Source of the DNA: Pseudomonadota bacterium
GTDB taxonomy: Bacteria > Pseudomonadota > Gammaproteobacteria > Burkholderiales > Burkholderiaceae_B
Length of the DNA: 64,000 nt
Assembly: GCA_023387815.1 (NCBI GenBank)
Contig: JAEWHK010000079.1
Location: 1-64,000, forward strand
Reading direction: 5' to 3'
Shown: positions 16,504 to 25,041 of the stretch, piece by piece
Position numbering within the stretch: the stretch's first letter is position 1
Layout: every line of letters begins with the position of its first letter
Made by a program: the position numbers and the translations under genes
The notes under the pieces: model-generated
What the model was told of the DNA's origin: nothing
Database searches by the model: none
The model's input: only the letters and a program-made list of their open reading frames with translations

Positions 16504-18002
16504 CAATGCGCTCCGTTCACAGACTGAAAGGGTGGCGCTTTACGCTCGGCAGCAACATCCTCTGCAGAGATCGAACCGCCTTTGTTGTCCCAGCTGTTCA
16601 ACAGGAAAGTTACGACGTTGGCCACGTCCTGATCATTCAGCATCATGGCCGGCATCACACCATTGAACTTGTTACCGTTTACAGTGACCGGACCGGACAG
16701 GCCGTGCGTAATAATATTCGCAGCCCGTTTTGGATTCTCATTCAGGAAGTCTGAACCGGCCAGGGGTGGGAATGCTGCCGCAATACCCGCGCCGTCAGCC
16801 TGGTGACAAGCCTGGCAGTTGGCCTCGTAAACGCGCTTGCCAAACTGGATCTGTTCCTCTTTGGATGAAGCGATCACTTGCGCAGGTGCCTTGCCTGTGT
16901 TCACTGTCTGGATGGCTGAACCCTCTGGCAGATAAACGCTGTCTTTCTGTTTACCACTGTAAACCTCTGGATTCGGATCGCCACTGACGGCAATCGTGCC
17001 CAGCGCGCCTTTGTTGAACGCGCGGAAAATGGAGTGGTCAACCAACACCAGATTACCCGGTACTTCCAGTTTGAATTCGACCATGGCCGAACCGCCTGCA
17101 GGAACCAGTGTGGTTTGGATGTTATTGTTCTCAAGCTTGCCGCCTTCCACGTAGACCTTGTCGAAGATTTCACCGATCACATGGAAGGAAGACACCAGAT
17201 TGGGGCCGCCATTACCAACAAACAGCCTGACGGTCTCGCCTACCTTGGCTTTCAGGGAATTGTCGCCAGTGAGTGAACCAACGGATCCGTTAAATACCAC
17301 ATAGTCGGGATGTTCGTTAATGGCCTTTTTCATATCAAAAGGCTGCAGGCCAGGCTGACCATAATCACCTTTCGTGTAGAAATCGCCCTGTACCACGTAG
17401 TATTCGCGGTCGACTTTTGGCAAGCCCTCTTTGGGTTCAACCAAAATCAGACCATACATCCCGTTTGCGATATGCATACCCACAGGCGATGTTGCGCAGT
17501 GATAGATATACAGTCCGGGATTCAATGCCTTAAAGCTGAAGGTCGAAGTGTGACCGGGAGCGGTCAGGGAGGAAGCTGCACCACCACCGGGACCTGTCAC
17601 GCCGTGCAAGTCAATATTGTGCGGCATTTTTGAACTGGGATGGTTTGACAGATGAAACTCCACCTGATCGCCTTCCCGAACGCGAATGAAAGTGCCAGGT
17701 ACAGAACCATCAAATGTCCAGTACATATATTGCACACCGTCGGCCATTTTCATGACCTTTTCCACGGTCTCCATCTTCACAATCACTTTGGCCGGATGTT
17801 TACGTGTGATTGGTGGTGGCACCATGGGTGGTGCTACCCGCACGGCTTCTTCAACCGGCAATGCCTCGGCTGCCGATGTCGTTTTGCCGGCATCGGATAC
17901 GGCTGCAGATGTGACACCTGCGGTTTTTCCCATAGCAGGACTACAGGTGGCTGCAGCGGTAAACGCCACTAAAAAAGCCAGCGCCAGACGATTCAATTTC
18001 AT
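16503..18002 (-). CDS. nirK: Copper-containing nitrite reductase with C-terminal cytochrome c domain
   Basis: A 499-residue periplasmic enzyme reducing nitrite to nitric oxide in denitrification. After the signal peptide come two cupredoxin domains. Type 1 copper ligands are His128, Cys169, His177 and Met182. Type 2 ligands are His133, His168 and His323. The catalytic Asp131 and His274 have the normal spacing. Residues about 380-475 form a fused cytochrome c domain (CQACH, Cys396-Cys399-His400; Met ligand probably Met450 or Met453), as in the three-domain Ralstonia-type NirK. The start at 18002 follows AAGGAGAAATTC; an upstream start at 18035 lacks this. nirV overlaps its stop. An FNR/DNR-like box lies upstream. 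Confidence 0.95.
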   Translation of the reverse strand: MKLNRLALAFLVAFTAAATCSPAMGKTAGVTSAAVSDAGKTTSAAEALPVEEAVRVAPPMVPPPITRKHPAKVIVKMETVEKVMKMADGVQYMYWTFDGSVPGTFIRVREGDQVEFHLSNHPSSKMPHNIDLHGVTGPGGGAASSLTAPGHTSTFSFKALNPGLYIYHCATSPVGMHIANGMYGLILVEPKEGLPKVDREYYVVQGDFYTKGDYGQPGLQPFDMKKAINEHPDYVVFNGSVGSLTGDNSLKAKVGETVRLFVGNGGPNLVSSFHVIGEIFDKVYVEGGKLENNNIQTTLVPAGGSAMVEFKLEVPGNLVLVDHSIFRAFNKGALGTIAVSGDPNPEVYSGKQKDSVYLPEGSAIQTVNTGKAPAQVIASSKEEQIQFGKRVYEANCQACHQADGAGIAAAFPPLAGSDFLNENPKRAANIITHGLSGPVTVNGNKFNGVMPAMMLNDQDVANVVTFLLNSWDNKGGSISAEDVAAERKAPPFQSVNGAH

Positions 18003-18129
18003 GAATTTCTCCTTGTATTTGAAACACCATCGCAACGCATTCCCCGTGCGCTGCTAACTCAAACAGTGCTTCGTCAGGACAATTCTAAAAATGTACGGAG
18101 GTTGCTGCGCATGTCGTTACATACATCGA

Positions 18130-18143
18130 TTGACGCAAATCAA
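18130..18143. promoter_or_regulatory. FNR/DNR (Crp-Fnr family) binding box upstream of nirK
   Basis: TTGACGCAAATCAA matches the TTGAT-N4-ATCAA consensus with one mismatch and is symmetric. It lies 128 bases upstream of the nirK start. A TAGAAT hexamer on the minus strand (18082-18087) could be the -10, which would place the box near -61, a class I activator position. This fits anaerobic or NO-responsive control. The rest of 18003-18378 holds no credible gene. Confidence 0.65.
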
Positions 18144-18378
18144 AGGAGAAATTAAAGCATTGAAATGTTTGATACCTGGGGTGACTTTTTCACAACACAA
18201 ATGGGCGATCAGACGCAAAAATGACTGCGTAAATATGCGGAAAATAATAACCCATTTGTCATTGTGGTTTTTAATTCGTGAATCTCACGCACAAATCATT
18301 TGCCGCAACACCTCTGTTTCTCTGAATGCGCTGGCGTAATAATGGCCCCTGCTTTCATTGACTTTCAGGGAAATTATC

Positions 18379-19563
18379 ATGCCTATTGCGGTTTATGCAT
18401 TAATGGCAGGTGCGTTTGGGATCGGGGTAACCGAGTTTGTGATTATGGGACTGTTGCTCGAAGTGGGTAACGATCTTACCATTTCCGCCCAGACCGCCGG
18501 CTCGCTTATCTCCGGCTATGCGCTGGGCGTCGTGATTGGCGCACCGGTGTTCACCATTGCCACAGCACGGCTGCCTCATAAAACCACCCTTCTGGTACTC
18601 ATGGTGATCTTCACGCTGGGCAATGCCGCGTGTGCATTGGCACCGAATTACTGGTTTCTGTTTTTTGCGCGAGTACTGACCTCGTTTGCGCACGGCACCT
18701 TTTTCGGTGTCGGCTCTGTGGTTGCCACTCGCCTGGTTGCCAAAGACAAACAGGCTTCGGCCATCGCCGTCATGTTCACCGGATTGACTGCCGCCAACAT
18801 CCTTGGCGTTCCCTTCGGCACGTTCCTGGGACAGCTTTATGGCTGGCGAGCCACTTTCTGGGCTGTTACTGTGATTGGCGTTCTGTCATTTTTTGTGATT
18901 CGCCAATTCGTACCCGCCAATACGAAACCGGCAGCGGCAAGCAATGACTGGCGCTGTGGCGTTCGCGCGCTTGCCAATCGCAGCGTCGTTGCAGGTCTTA
19001 TGACAACGGTTTTTGGATTTGCCGGTGTCTTCGCTGTGTTTACTTACATCGCCCCACTGCTCACGCAAATGAGCGGCTTTGATAAATCAGCGCTCTCGCC
19101 AATACTCATTGTCTTTGGCCTGGGTCTGGTGATCGGCAATCTGCTGGGCGGCAAGCTCGCAGACAGGTATCTGAAGACAACTGTGATTGGCAGCCTGATC
19201 GCGCTGACCATCGTGCTGCTGCTGATGCCCTGGGCGTTTCAAAACCAGGTGCTGGCAGTCATCGCGGTCGGATTGTTCGGTGTGGCTGCCTTCAGTACGG
19301 TCGCGCCTCTGCAAATGTGGGTACTGGGAAAAATCACAAATGCGGATCAGAGTCTGGTTTCCAGTCTTAATATCGCTGCCTTTAACCTGGGGAATGCGCT
19401 GGGCGCGTGGGCGGGTGGTGTCGTGATCGCGCAAAACGGCGGTCTGCCGTGGATTCCTTTTGTCGCTGCCGCCATGCCTGTTGCAAGTCTGCTGATTGCT
19501 GTTCTGACCATGCGCTCGGAAAAGCCTGCTATCCCGGCAGTCGCAGCGTGCGCACAGAGCTGA
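18379..19563 (+). CDS. MFS efflux transporter (DHA1, AraJ/YdhP-like)
   Basis: A 394-residue protein with about 12 membrane segments. It opens with the family hallmark AGAFGIGVTEFVIMGLLLEV and has GYALGVVIGAPVFTI in helix 2 and FARVLTSFAHGTFFG in helix 4. These place it with AraJ/YdhP/PbuE-like drug:H+ antiporters that export sugars, purines or drugs; the actual substrate is unknown. The start at 18379 follows CAGGGAAA; a TTG seven codons earlier is less likely. It diverges from nirK across a 376-base intergenic stretch and converges on the LysR gene. Confidence 0.88.
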   Translation: MPIAVYALMAGAFGIGVTEFVIMGLLLEVGNDLTISAQTAGSLISGYALGVVIGAPVFTIATARLPHKTTLLVLMVIFTLGNAACALAPNYWFLFFARVLTSFAHGTFFGVGSVVATRLVAKDKQASAIAVMFTGLTAANILGVPFGTFLGQLYGWRATFWAVTVIGVLSFFVIRQFVPANTKPAAASNDWRCGVRALANRSVVAGLMTTVFGFAGVFAVFTYIAPLLTQMSGFDKSALSPILIVFGLGLVIGNLLGGKLADRYLKTTVIGSLIALTIVLLLMPWAFQNQVLAVIAVGLFGVAAFSTVAPLQMWVLGKITNADQSLVSSLNIAAFNLGNALGAWAGGVVIAQNGGLPWIPFVAAAMPVASLLIAVLTMRSEKPAIPAVAACAQS

Positions 19564-19593
19564 TCGCCTTGCGGCCAGCCGACCATTGATGAA

Positions 19594-20562
19594 TCAATCT
19601 GTTCCGTGAATAGCGGCCGGTAGCGTATCAATGACCTGCGCGACCGATTCCCGCAACCATCGATTCATTTGTGAATATTCATTTTTCTCGCTCCACACCA
19701 TGACCATATTCGCCTGCCTGAGCACCCTGGGCAGGCGAATCTGTGTCAGATCGAAGTACTCCTGATACTTTCTTGCGATCCGGCCTGGCATGGTTGTCGC
19801 GTAGTCCGTTTCCAGCAGAAATATCGGCGCCAGCCCGAAATTCGATACGTAGGCTGTAAACGGCATTTCGGAATTGATATCATCCAGCGCACGCGTGAAA
19901 TTGGTCTCCCGACCATACATATGCGAGAAAGCCAGCCATTTGATCGACGCCAGATCCGATAACGCAAGTTCTCGCCGATCTGCCAGCTGATGCCTGGAAG
20001 AAACGACACAGACTCGTTCATCTTCAAAAAGCAGGGTATGCCGAAACCGCGATGCCGGCGGTTGAAACAGCCCGATAGCCAGATCCATGGTTTCCGACTC
20101 CAGATCGTCTGGCACAAAATCGCCATGGACCGGCTGAAAACGCACGGTAAGCTGCGGCGCCGCCTGCTGGAGGATGCGTGTCAGTGGCGCCGCGATAAGC
20201 AATTCGATATGGGCTGCCGCACCAATGCTGACAACCCCCGTCAGTAACGACGGTGTGAACGGTCGGCTGCTCCCAGCCGCGTGCTCCAGGGCCTGCAAGG
20301 CTCCATGGGAAGACTGATGTAAATGCACGGCGCGCTCTGTGGGCACCAGTCGCTTTTTGATGACAACAAAAAGCGGATCATCCAGGACGACGCGCAGTCG
20401 TGCCAGCTCCCGACTGATGGCAGGCTGACTTTTATGTAGGCGCCGGGCAGACTCTGTCACACTGCCCGTCTGCATGAGCGAATCAAACGTGATCAACTGG
20501 CTCAGATTCAGACGTCGCAAGGCCGGAAACGGGCTGCCAGATTGCAAGGGACGATTATCCAT
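19594..20562 (-). CDS. LysR-family transcriptional regulator
   Basis: A 322-residue regulator with an N-terminal winged helix-turn-helix (LSQLITFDSLMQTGSVTESARRLHKSQPAISRELARLRVVLDDPLFV, about 20-65) and a C-terminal LysR substrate-binding domain. It is divergent from a Bug-type receptor gene, the usual arrangement for a regulator of uptake and catabolism. An in-frame start at 20598 is possible, but that extension would be encoded inside a perfect 9-bp inverted repeat that looks like the operator, so the start at 20562 is preferred. The inducer is unknown. Confidence 0.88.
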   Translation of the reverse strand: MDNRPLQSGSPFPALRRLNLSQLITFDSLMQTGSVTESARRLHKSQPAISRELARLRVVLDDPLFVVIKKRLVPTERAVHLHQSSHGALQALEHAAGSSRPFTPSLLTGVVSIGAAAHIELLIAAPLTRILQQAAPQLTVRFQPVHGDFVPDDLESETMDLAIGLFQPPASRFRHTLLFEDERVCVVSSRHQLADRRELALSDLASIKWLAFSHMYGRETNFTRALDDINSEMPFTAYVSNFGLAPIFLLETDYATTMPGRIARKYQEYFDLTQIRLPRVLRQANMVMVWSEKNEYSQMNRWLRESVAQVIDTLPAAIHGTD

Positions 20563-20579
20563 ACCATTTTTGATATGCA

Positions 20580-20602
20580 AATAATGATAATAAATCATTA
20601 TT
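20580..20602. promoter_or_regulatory. Inverted repeat, candidate LysR-type operator
   Basis: AATAATGAT (20580-20588) and ATCATTATT (20594-20602) are perfect 9-bp arms separated by AATAA. The core TGAT-N5-ATCA fits the LysR T-N11-A rule. It lies between the divergent LysR gene and the Bug receptor gene, 18 bases before the preferred LysR start. It also looks a little like a Fur box but with three extra bases in the centre. Confidence 0.6.
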
Positions 20603-20767
20603 GAAATATTAGCCAGATTGTTAGAATGGGCTCGGTTGTGCTCAAACGCACTGCCTTATGCACTGTCATTTGGGCTGCGATGCGCCCCTGTCATTCCAGA
20701 TATGCGTCGCGATGTCAACTCACCAGTCGGTGCCAAATAAATTTCAACCATCATAATGGAACATGAC

Positions 20768-21745
20768 ATGAGACAAACAATGGGTTCATACAAAACATTG
20801 ATAGCTGCTGCTGCCGTTTTTGCCGTAACGCCGGTGCACGCAGCCGACTTTCCGGAACGCACGATTTCAATTGTGGTCCCCTTCCCCGCAGGCGGCACAC
20901 CCGATATCCTTGCCAGAATCATGGGCGAAAAAGCTGCCGCGCAGCTGAAACAATCGGTTGTTGTTGAGAACAAGGCGGGCGCTGGTGGCTCGATTGGCGT
21001 ACAGTCGGTGTCACGCTCGAAAAATGACGGATATACACTTGTGATGTGTGCCTATGGGTGCGCCGTCGCGCCTTCACTCTACAAGCCCGCACCATACAAC
21101 ATCAAAACGCAATTTTCTCCTGTCGTCATGGTTGGCACCGTTCCCAGCGTTCTAGTCACCAATCCGAAAAAAATTCCGGCAGGCTCCGTGAAAGATTTTA
21201 TCGAGTATGCAAAAGCCAATCCTGGCAAAATCAATGCGGCCTCTTCCGGCATTGGCGGGTCAGCGCATATCGGTATTGAAATGTTGAAACGCGAAGCGGG
21301 CATAGATATTGCACATATCCCGTATAAAGGCGCGGGACAGGTGGCAGGCGATCTGCTGGGTGGTCAGGTGGATATGTACTTTGACAATCTTCCGGCATCG
21401 CTGGCCAGCATCAAAAGCGGCAGACTGAACGCCCTGGCCGTCGCCAGCACGAAACGTTCTCCCGCCATCCCGGATGTGCCAACGTTTGCAGAAGCCGGCT
21501 ATCCGAATATGCTGATTACACCCTGGTTTGGCTTGCTGGCCCCTGCAGGCACGCCTCAGGAAAACATCAACAAACTCAACGAGGCATTCAATACCGCACT
21601 CAAGGATCCCGAGGTTCAGAAAAAATTTACAGAACTGGGCGTTGATATTGCCGGTGACTCTCCCGAACAGCTTGCGCAGTTTTTGGATTCTGAGACAGAT
21701 AACATCGCAAAACTGATTGAGGAAAACAATATTACCGCCAAGTAA
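20768..21745 (+). CDS. Bug-family tripartite tricarboxylate transporter substrate-binding protein
   Basis: A 325-residue periplasmic receptor with a signal peptide ending VHA (about residue 26). It has the TctC/Bug core: FPERTISIVVPFPAGGTPDIL, VVVENKAGAGGSIG, IPYKGAGQVAGDLLGGQVDMYFDNLP and VPTFAEAGYP. Bug proteins bind carboxylates or amides, and most in Alcaligenaceae are orphan genes lacking the TctA/TctB membrane partners, as here. The start at 20768 has an AATGGA ribosome site 7 bases upstream; the earlier ATG at 20756 has none. It is divergent from the LysR gene and followed by a hydrolase, suggesting uptake coupled to hydrolysis of an unknown substrate. Confidence 0.92.
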   Translation: MRQTMGSYKTLIAAAAVFAVTPVHAADFPERTISIVVPFPAGGTPDILARIMGEKAAAQLKQSVVVENKAGAGGSIGVQSVSRSKNDGYTLVMCAYGCAVAPSLYKPAPYNIKTQFSPVVMVGTVPSVLVTNPKKIPAGSVKDFIEYAKANPGKINAASSGIGGSAHIGIEMLKREAGIDIAHIPYKGAGQVAGDLLGGQVDMYFDNLPASLASIKSGRLNALAVASTKRSPAIPDVPTFAEAGYPNMLITPWFGLLAPAGTPQENINKLNEAFNTALKDPEVQKKFTELGVDIAGDSPEQLAQFLDSETDNIAKLIEENNITAK

Positions 21746-21795
21746 ACACCATCCGCCACAAGCGCGCCGCTGTATCTATCACACAATACCAGGAC

Positions 21796-22758
21796 ATGAA
21801 CTCAGACCGAAAACCTCCTATTGCGTTACGAGATATGGGCTCGTTTCATATTGGTGGACGCACCGTCCAGCTATCGGATCAGCCCGCGTTTGAACGGGTC
21901 ATGAGTGCAGGAGGCGAGCCTGTCAGCATCAATCTGAACGGCACATATGCGGTCGAGCAAATGTATGTTCAGTATTTTTTGCCCGACAAACCAAACGGCA
22001 ATGGTCCGCTGGTCTTCTGGCATGGCGGCGGCATGACCGGTGCTGCATGGGAAACCACACCGGATGGCCGCGAAGGCTGGACCAATTATTTCATTCGTCA
22101 TGGATGGGATGTCTACCTGTGCGACGCGGTGGAAAGGGGGCGCTCCGGCTTTGCGCCCTTCCCCGAAATCTGGCCCGAAAAACCCGTCACCCAGACGGTC
22201 AATGATATTTTCAGCCGATTTCGCATAGGCAGAGATGCAGACAGTTATCACGATGATCCTGCGCGGCGGATTGCTTACGAAAACACCAAATTTCCCCTGC
22301 ATGCCTTCGATGCGTTCAGCCGCCAGATGGTTCCGCGCTGGACGCATACCAATGGGGCCATTCTTTCTGCATTTGAAACCCTGCTGCTTCGACTTGGCAC
22401 CGCCACGATCGTATGTCATTCACAGGCCGGTCCGCTGGCACTGCAACTGGCAAGAAAACACCCGGATCAAGTCAGCGCGCTTGTGGCCGTCGAACCGGCA
22501 GGAATTCCAGACCTGGATTTCTCGGCATTTCGCGTTCCGGCGTTGATTCTGCTGGGCGACAACATCGATACCGACGTTCGATGGCCCCGCATCAGGGAAA
22601 AAATCTTGCAGTTTTCCCGTACTACCTCAAGAACTGACCTTATTTCCTTGCCTGACGAAGGAATGACAGGCAATTCACATGTCATGATGATGGATACCAA
22701 CAACCTGGAGATCGCAGCGCTGGTCAATCAATGGTTGGTCAAAACGCTGGCCTCTTGA
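21796..22758 (+). CDS. Alpha/beta hydrolase (esterase-like)
   Basis: A 320-residue protein with an alpha/beta-hydrolase fold. It has an oxyanion motif in LVFWHGGGMTGAAWETTPDGREGW, the nucleophile elbow CHSQAGPLAL and a late His in MTGNSHVMMMD. There is no signal peptide. The sequence type resembles esterases next to Bug receptors in Bordetella-like genomes; the substrate is not known. It lies 50 bases after the Bug receptor and may share its LysR-controlled promoter. It ends 22 bases before the convergent aldolase-family gene. Confidence 0.82.
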   Translation: MNSDRKPPIALRDMGSFHIGGRTVQLSDQPAFERVMSAGGEPVSINLNGTYAVEQMYVQYFLPDKPNGNGPLVFWHGGGMTGAAWETTPDGREGWTNYFIRHGWDVYLCDAVERGRSGFAPFPEIWPEKPVTQTVNDIFSRFRIGRDADSYHDDPARRIAYENTKFPLHAFDAFSRQMVPRWTHTNGAILSAFETLLLRLGTATIVCHSQAGPLALQLARKHPDQVSALVAVEPAGIPDLDFSAFRVPALILLGDNIDTDVRWPRIREKILQFSRTTSRTDLISLPDEGMTGNSHVMMMDTNNLEIAALVNQWLVKTLAS

Positions 22759-22780
22759 TCAGGCGCGTTCCACCTAAGCG

Positions 22781-23518
22781 TTAAAGCAGGCGACGTAGTG
22801 ACTCGAAGAACAGCGTGGACTGCAGCCGTTCCTGCTGTATCTGCTTTGCGGCCAATGCTGCTTTTTCTTCGTCCACCGGCTTTAGCGGCAACCCGGACGA
22901 ATGCGCCAGCACTTCCACGCGGGCGGCCCGCTCCAGATAATACAAGTCATCGTATGCATACGCAACACTTTCACCGCACACGATAGGACCATGATTGGTC
23001 AGGAACGCCACGTCCGCGCCATTCATGGCATGTGCAATACGCTCACCCTCGGCGTGATCCAGTGCCAGACCGTTATAGTCGCGATCAATGGCAATCCGGT
23101 TGTAAAAGCGCATGGCATTCTGTGATAACAAAGGATCCAGCCCGCCATTCTCGGTCAGCGTCAATGCCGTGGCATAAGGCATGTGCGTGTGCAGAACACA
23201 TTTCTTCCTGGCAATCCGGTGAACCGCAGCATGAATAAACAAGGCGGTGGGCTCAATTTCATGCTTTCCCCAGAGTTTGTTGCCTTCGCCATCCACCATC
23301 ACGATATCGTCAGCCTGGATCTCTGACCATTGGAATCCCCGTGGATTCAACAGAAACCAGTCTGAACAGGCAGGCACTTCTGCACTGAAATGATTGCATA
23401 CGCCTTCAGAAAAGTCGTGGAACGCCGCTGCCCGCAGCGCAAGCGCCAGGTCTTCCCGCAGTTGCGTGGTTTCTTCCGAATGATAGGCTGCCTCGTACTG
23501 GTTCTGTATGGTATCCAT
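22781..23518 (-). CDS. Class II aldolase/adducin family protein
   Basis: A 245-residue cytosolic protein. It shows the class II aldolase pattern: NHFSAEVP near the N-terminus, the zinc-binding HTHMPYATALTLTE motif and LTNHGPIVCGESV, with a further His in the ALDHAEGERIA segment. Members include fuculose- and ribulose-phosphate aldolases and several decarboxylase-like or dehydratase enzymes of unknown substrate. The start at 23518 follows GGGGAGA; five earlier codons are possible. It is convergent with the hydrolase gene and divergent from the SMR gene, so a role in the same pathway is only suggested by proximity. Confidence 0.85.
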   Translation of the reverse strand: MDTIQNQYEAAYHSEETTQLREDLALALRAAAFHDFSEGVCNHFSAEVPACSDWFLLNPRGFQWSEIQADDIVMVDGEGNKLWGKHEIEPTALFIHAAVHRIARKKCVLHTHMPYATALTLTENGGLDPLLSQNAMRFYNRIAIDRDYNGLALDHAEGERIAHAMNGADVAFLTNHGPIVCGESVAYAYDDLYYLERAARVEVLAHSSGLPLKPVDEEKAALAAKQIQQERLQSTLFFESLRRLL

Positions 23519-23726
23519 TGTTCTCCCCTGCAAATTGATTGATCGGCTTTAGTCTAGTGCTAATTTGCACATTTGTGTTAATTGATCTGCATTAAGCTCT
23601 ATGTTGCGACCTGCGGTCCGCTACCATTAGCACGCTTGAAAGTTCGAAAAACGATAGGTACTATGGCATGGCATCTGCGTTCATCCTTGATCGCAGAAAA
23701 AATCAGCAGTATTTTCGTTTGAACTC

Positions 23727-24074
23727 ATGGCAATGACCCCAGTTTCTACCTACTTATTTCTGGCCGGCGCAATCATCATGGAAGTGATTGCCACCTCTTT
23801 TCTCAAGTCCTCTGAAAATTTTACGCGCCTTGTTCCTTCCCTGATCACGATCGCGGGCTATGCGGCCGCGTTCTTCCTGCTGTCGCTCAGTCTTCGAACC
23901 ATGCCCACGGGAATTGCATACGCAATCTGGTCAGGTGTTGGTATTGTTCTTATTTCGCTGATCGGATGGATCTGGTTCGGCCAGTCGCTGGATGGCCCCG
24001 CCTTGCTCGGCATGGGACTGATTATCGCCGGCGTTGTCGTCATCAATGTCTTTTCCGGCAGCGTTTCCCACTGA
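23727..24074 (+). CDS. Small multidrug resistance (SMR) family efflux protein
   Basis: A 115-residue protein with four membrane helices, matching EmrE (110 residues) in length and layout. The essential membrane glutamate is present in AIIMEVIATSFLKSS, followed by the conserved AYAIWSGVG and LIGWIWFGQSLDGPALLGMGLIIAGVVVIN segments. It should exchange protons for quaternary ammonium or other cationic compounds at the inner membrane as a dimer. The start could also be the ATG two codons later. It has no SMR partner gene. Confidence 0.92.
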   Translation: MAMTPVSTYLFLAGAIIMEVIATSFLKSSENFTRLVPSLITIAGYAAAFFLLSLSLRTMPTGIAYAIWSGVGIVLISLIGWIWFGQSLDGPALLGMGLIIAGVVVINVFSGSVSH

Positions 24075-24086
24075 CACCTCATTGAA

Positions 24087-24117
24087 TGCCCCGGTTGCCA
24101 TAATGAAAACCGGGGCA
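24087..24117. terminator. Strong hairpin between convergent genes
   Basis: TGCCCCGGTT (24087-24096) and AACCGGGGCA (24108-24117) form a perfect 10-bp stem with an 11-nt loop. It sits between the SMR stop and the nitroreductase stop. There is no T-run on the plus strand and only TTC on the minus strand, so a bidirectional terminator is likely but not proven. Confidence 0.5.
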
Positions 24118-24126
24118 GCCAGGCCA

Positions 24127-24738
24127 TTACCGCTCACAGGGTCCCAGGCAAAACACGGCCACCGGGCTGTGCCCTGCCGTTACGGTGATCAACTCACTCA
24201 GAGCCGTGTCATCCACCCCCATGACCAGCACGCCGCCCAGCTCTTCCACCATCGCCGCAAGATATAGCGATTGTGCTACGGCACCAGCTTCAACATCAAT
24301 ATAACGTGCACCCCGTCGGCCATCTGCCTGCTGATCGGCAAAATGCGCCAATGCGCTGGCATAATCGGCTGTGATAACAATCAGAACAGGTGCCGTTTCA
24401 AGCCAGGTATCTTCAGCAAGCGACACAGCCAGCAAACCGCCCTGTGGCGGCACGTTCTCCGTGCGATGCAACTCGTGGGTTTGCGCATCAAATGCATAGG
24501 TTCCCGGTGCCATATCCTGTACACGACGGGCAATAACGGTCAGGCCCAGCGGATGCAGGGCGTGGGCTGACGGTGCGCCCCTGCCTCCGTCAGCATTGTT
24601 CAGGCCCTGTGCGCAAACCAGAATGCGCTTCAGCGCGTCAGCACCTACTGCGGACGAGCCAAACTGTCGGTGACTGCGACGCCGTGATATCAGTTCATAC
24701 AGGGTATCTCGCTGCTGTTCTACTGCGGTACTGCCCAT
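24127..24738 (-). CDS. Nitroreductase/SagB-type oxidoreductase
   Basis: A 203-residue FMN-binding protein of the nitroreductase fold. The N-terminal FMN contact ISRRRSHRQFGSSAV leads into a SagB-like middle section (SAHALHPLGLTVIARRVQDMAPGTYAFD) and a DVEAGAVAQSLYLAAMVEELGG helix. Family members reduce nitroaromatics, quinones or thiazoline rings; nothing here indicates peptide modification, so a general nitroreductase role is the plain reading. The start at 24738 has GGAG upstream; an in-frame upstream start at 24765 is less likely. It is divergent from the marR operon. Confidence 0.78.
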   Translation of the reverse strand: MGSTAVEQQRDTLYELISRRRSHRQFGSSAVGADALKRILVCAQGLNNADGGRGAPSAHALHPLGLTVIARRVQDMAPGTYAFDAQTHELHRTENVPPQGGLLAVSLAEDTWLETAPVLIVITADYASALAHFADQQADGRRGARYIDVEAGAVAQSLYLAAMVEELGGVLVMGVDDTALSELITVTAGHSPVAVFCLGPCER

Positions 24739-24969
24739 GACCCACTCCGTATCTGCGAGGAACACAGTATGAGTGTATCAATTAACGCCCGTACATTTGT
24801 TCTCTCATCAGAATTGGCGTGTTTCGGCATGTAAGCCGGCTCATTGCAGCAACTCCAGCTGCACATCATTTGTCACCTGACACCCCGAAAGGTACTCTCA
24901 TCTGTCAGAAAAATAATACATACGTGATAATGACAAACGCAATTTCAGCGCACATTCAGATTTGCTCCT

Positions 24970-24992
24970 TATAATAGTTAGTTAGCTAACTA
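24970..24992 (+). promoter_or_regulatory. Promoter -10 with MarR-type operator palindrome
   Basis: A consensus TATAAT (24970-24975) is followed three bases later by the perfect 14-bp palindrome TAGTTAGCTAACTA (24979-24992). This type of TAGTTAG palindrome is common for MarR-family repressors. It is 49 bases upstream of the marR start, positioned to block transcription initiation. The remaining 24739-24969 holds nothing else I recognise. Confidence 0.7.
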
Positions 24993-25041
24993 TTTCAAAT
25001 GCCATTACTTCTTTTCCATCGTTTTTTCAATCCTTTTTGCC

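Noticed and set aside
18091..18339. 82-codon open frame in the nirK upstream region
   Set aside because: It covers the FNR/DNR box and promoter, has no ribosome site or homology-like motif.
20580..20602. Fur box at the LysR/Bug divergence
   Set aside because: The arms match Fur-like bases, but the centre has extra bases compared with the 19-bp consensus; the T-N11-A core fits the adjacent LysR better.
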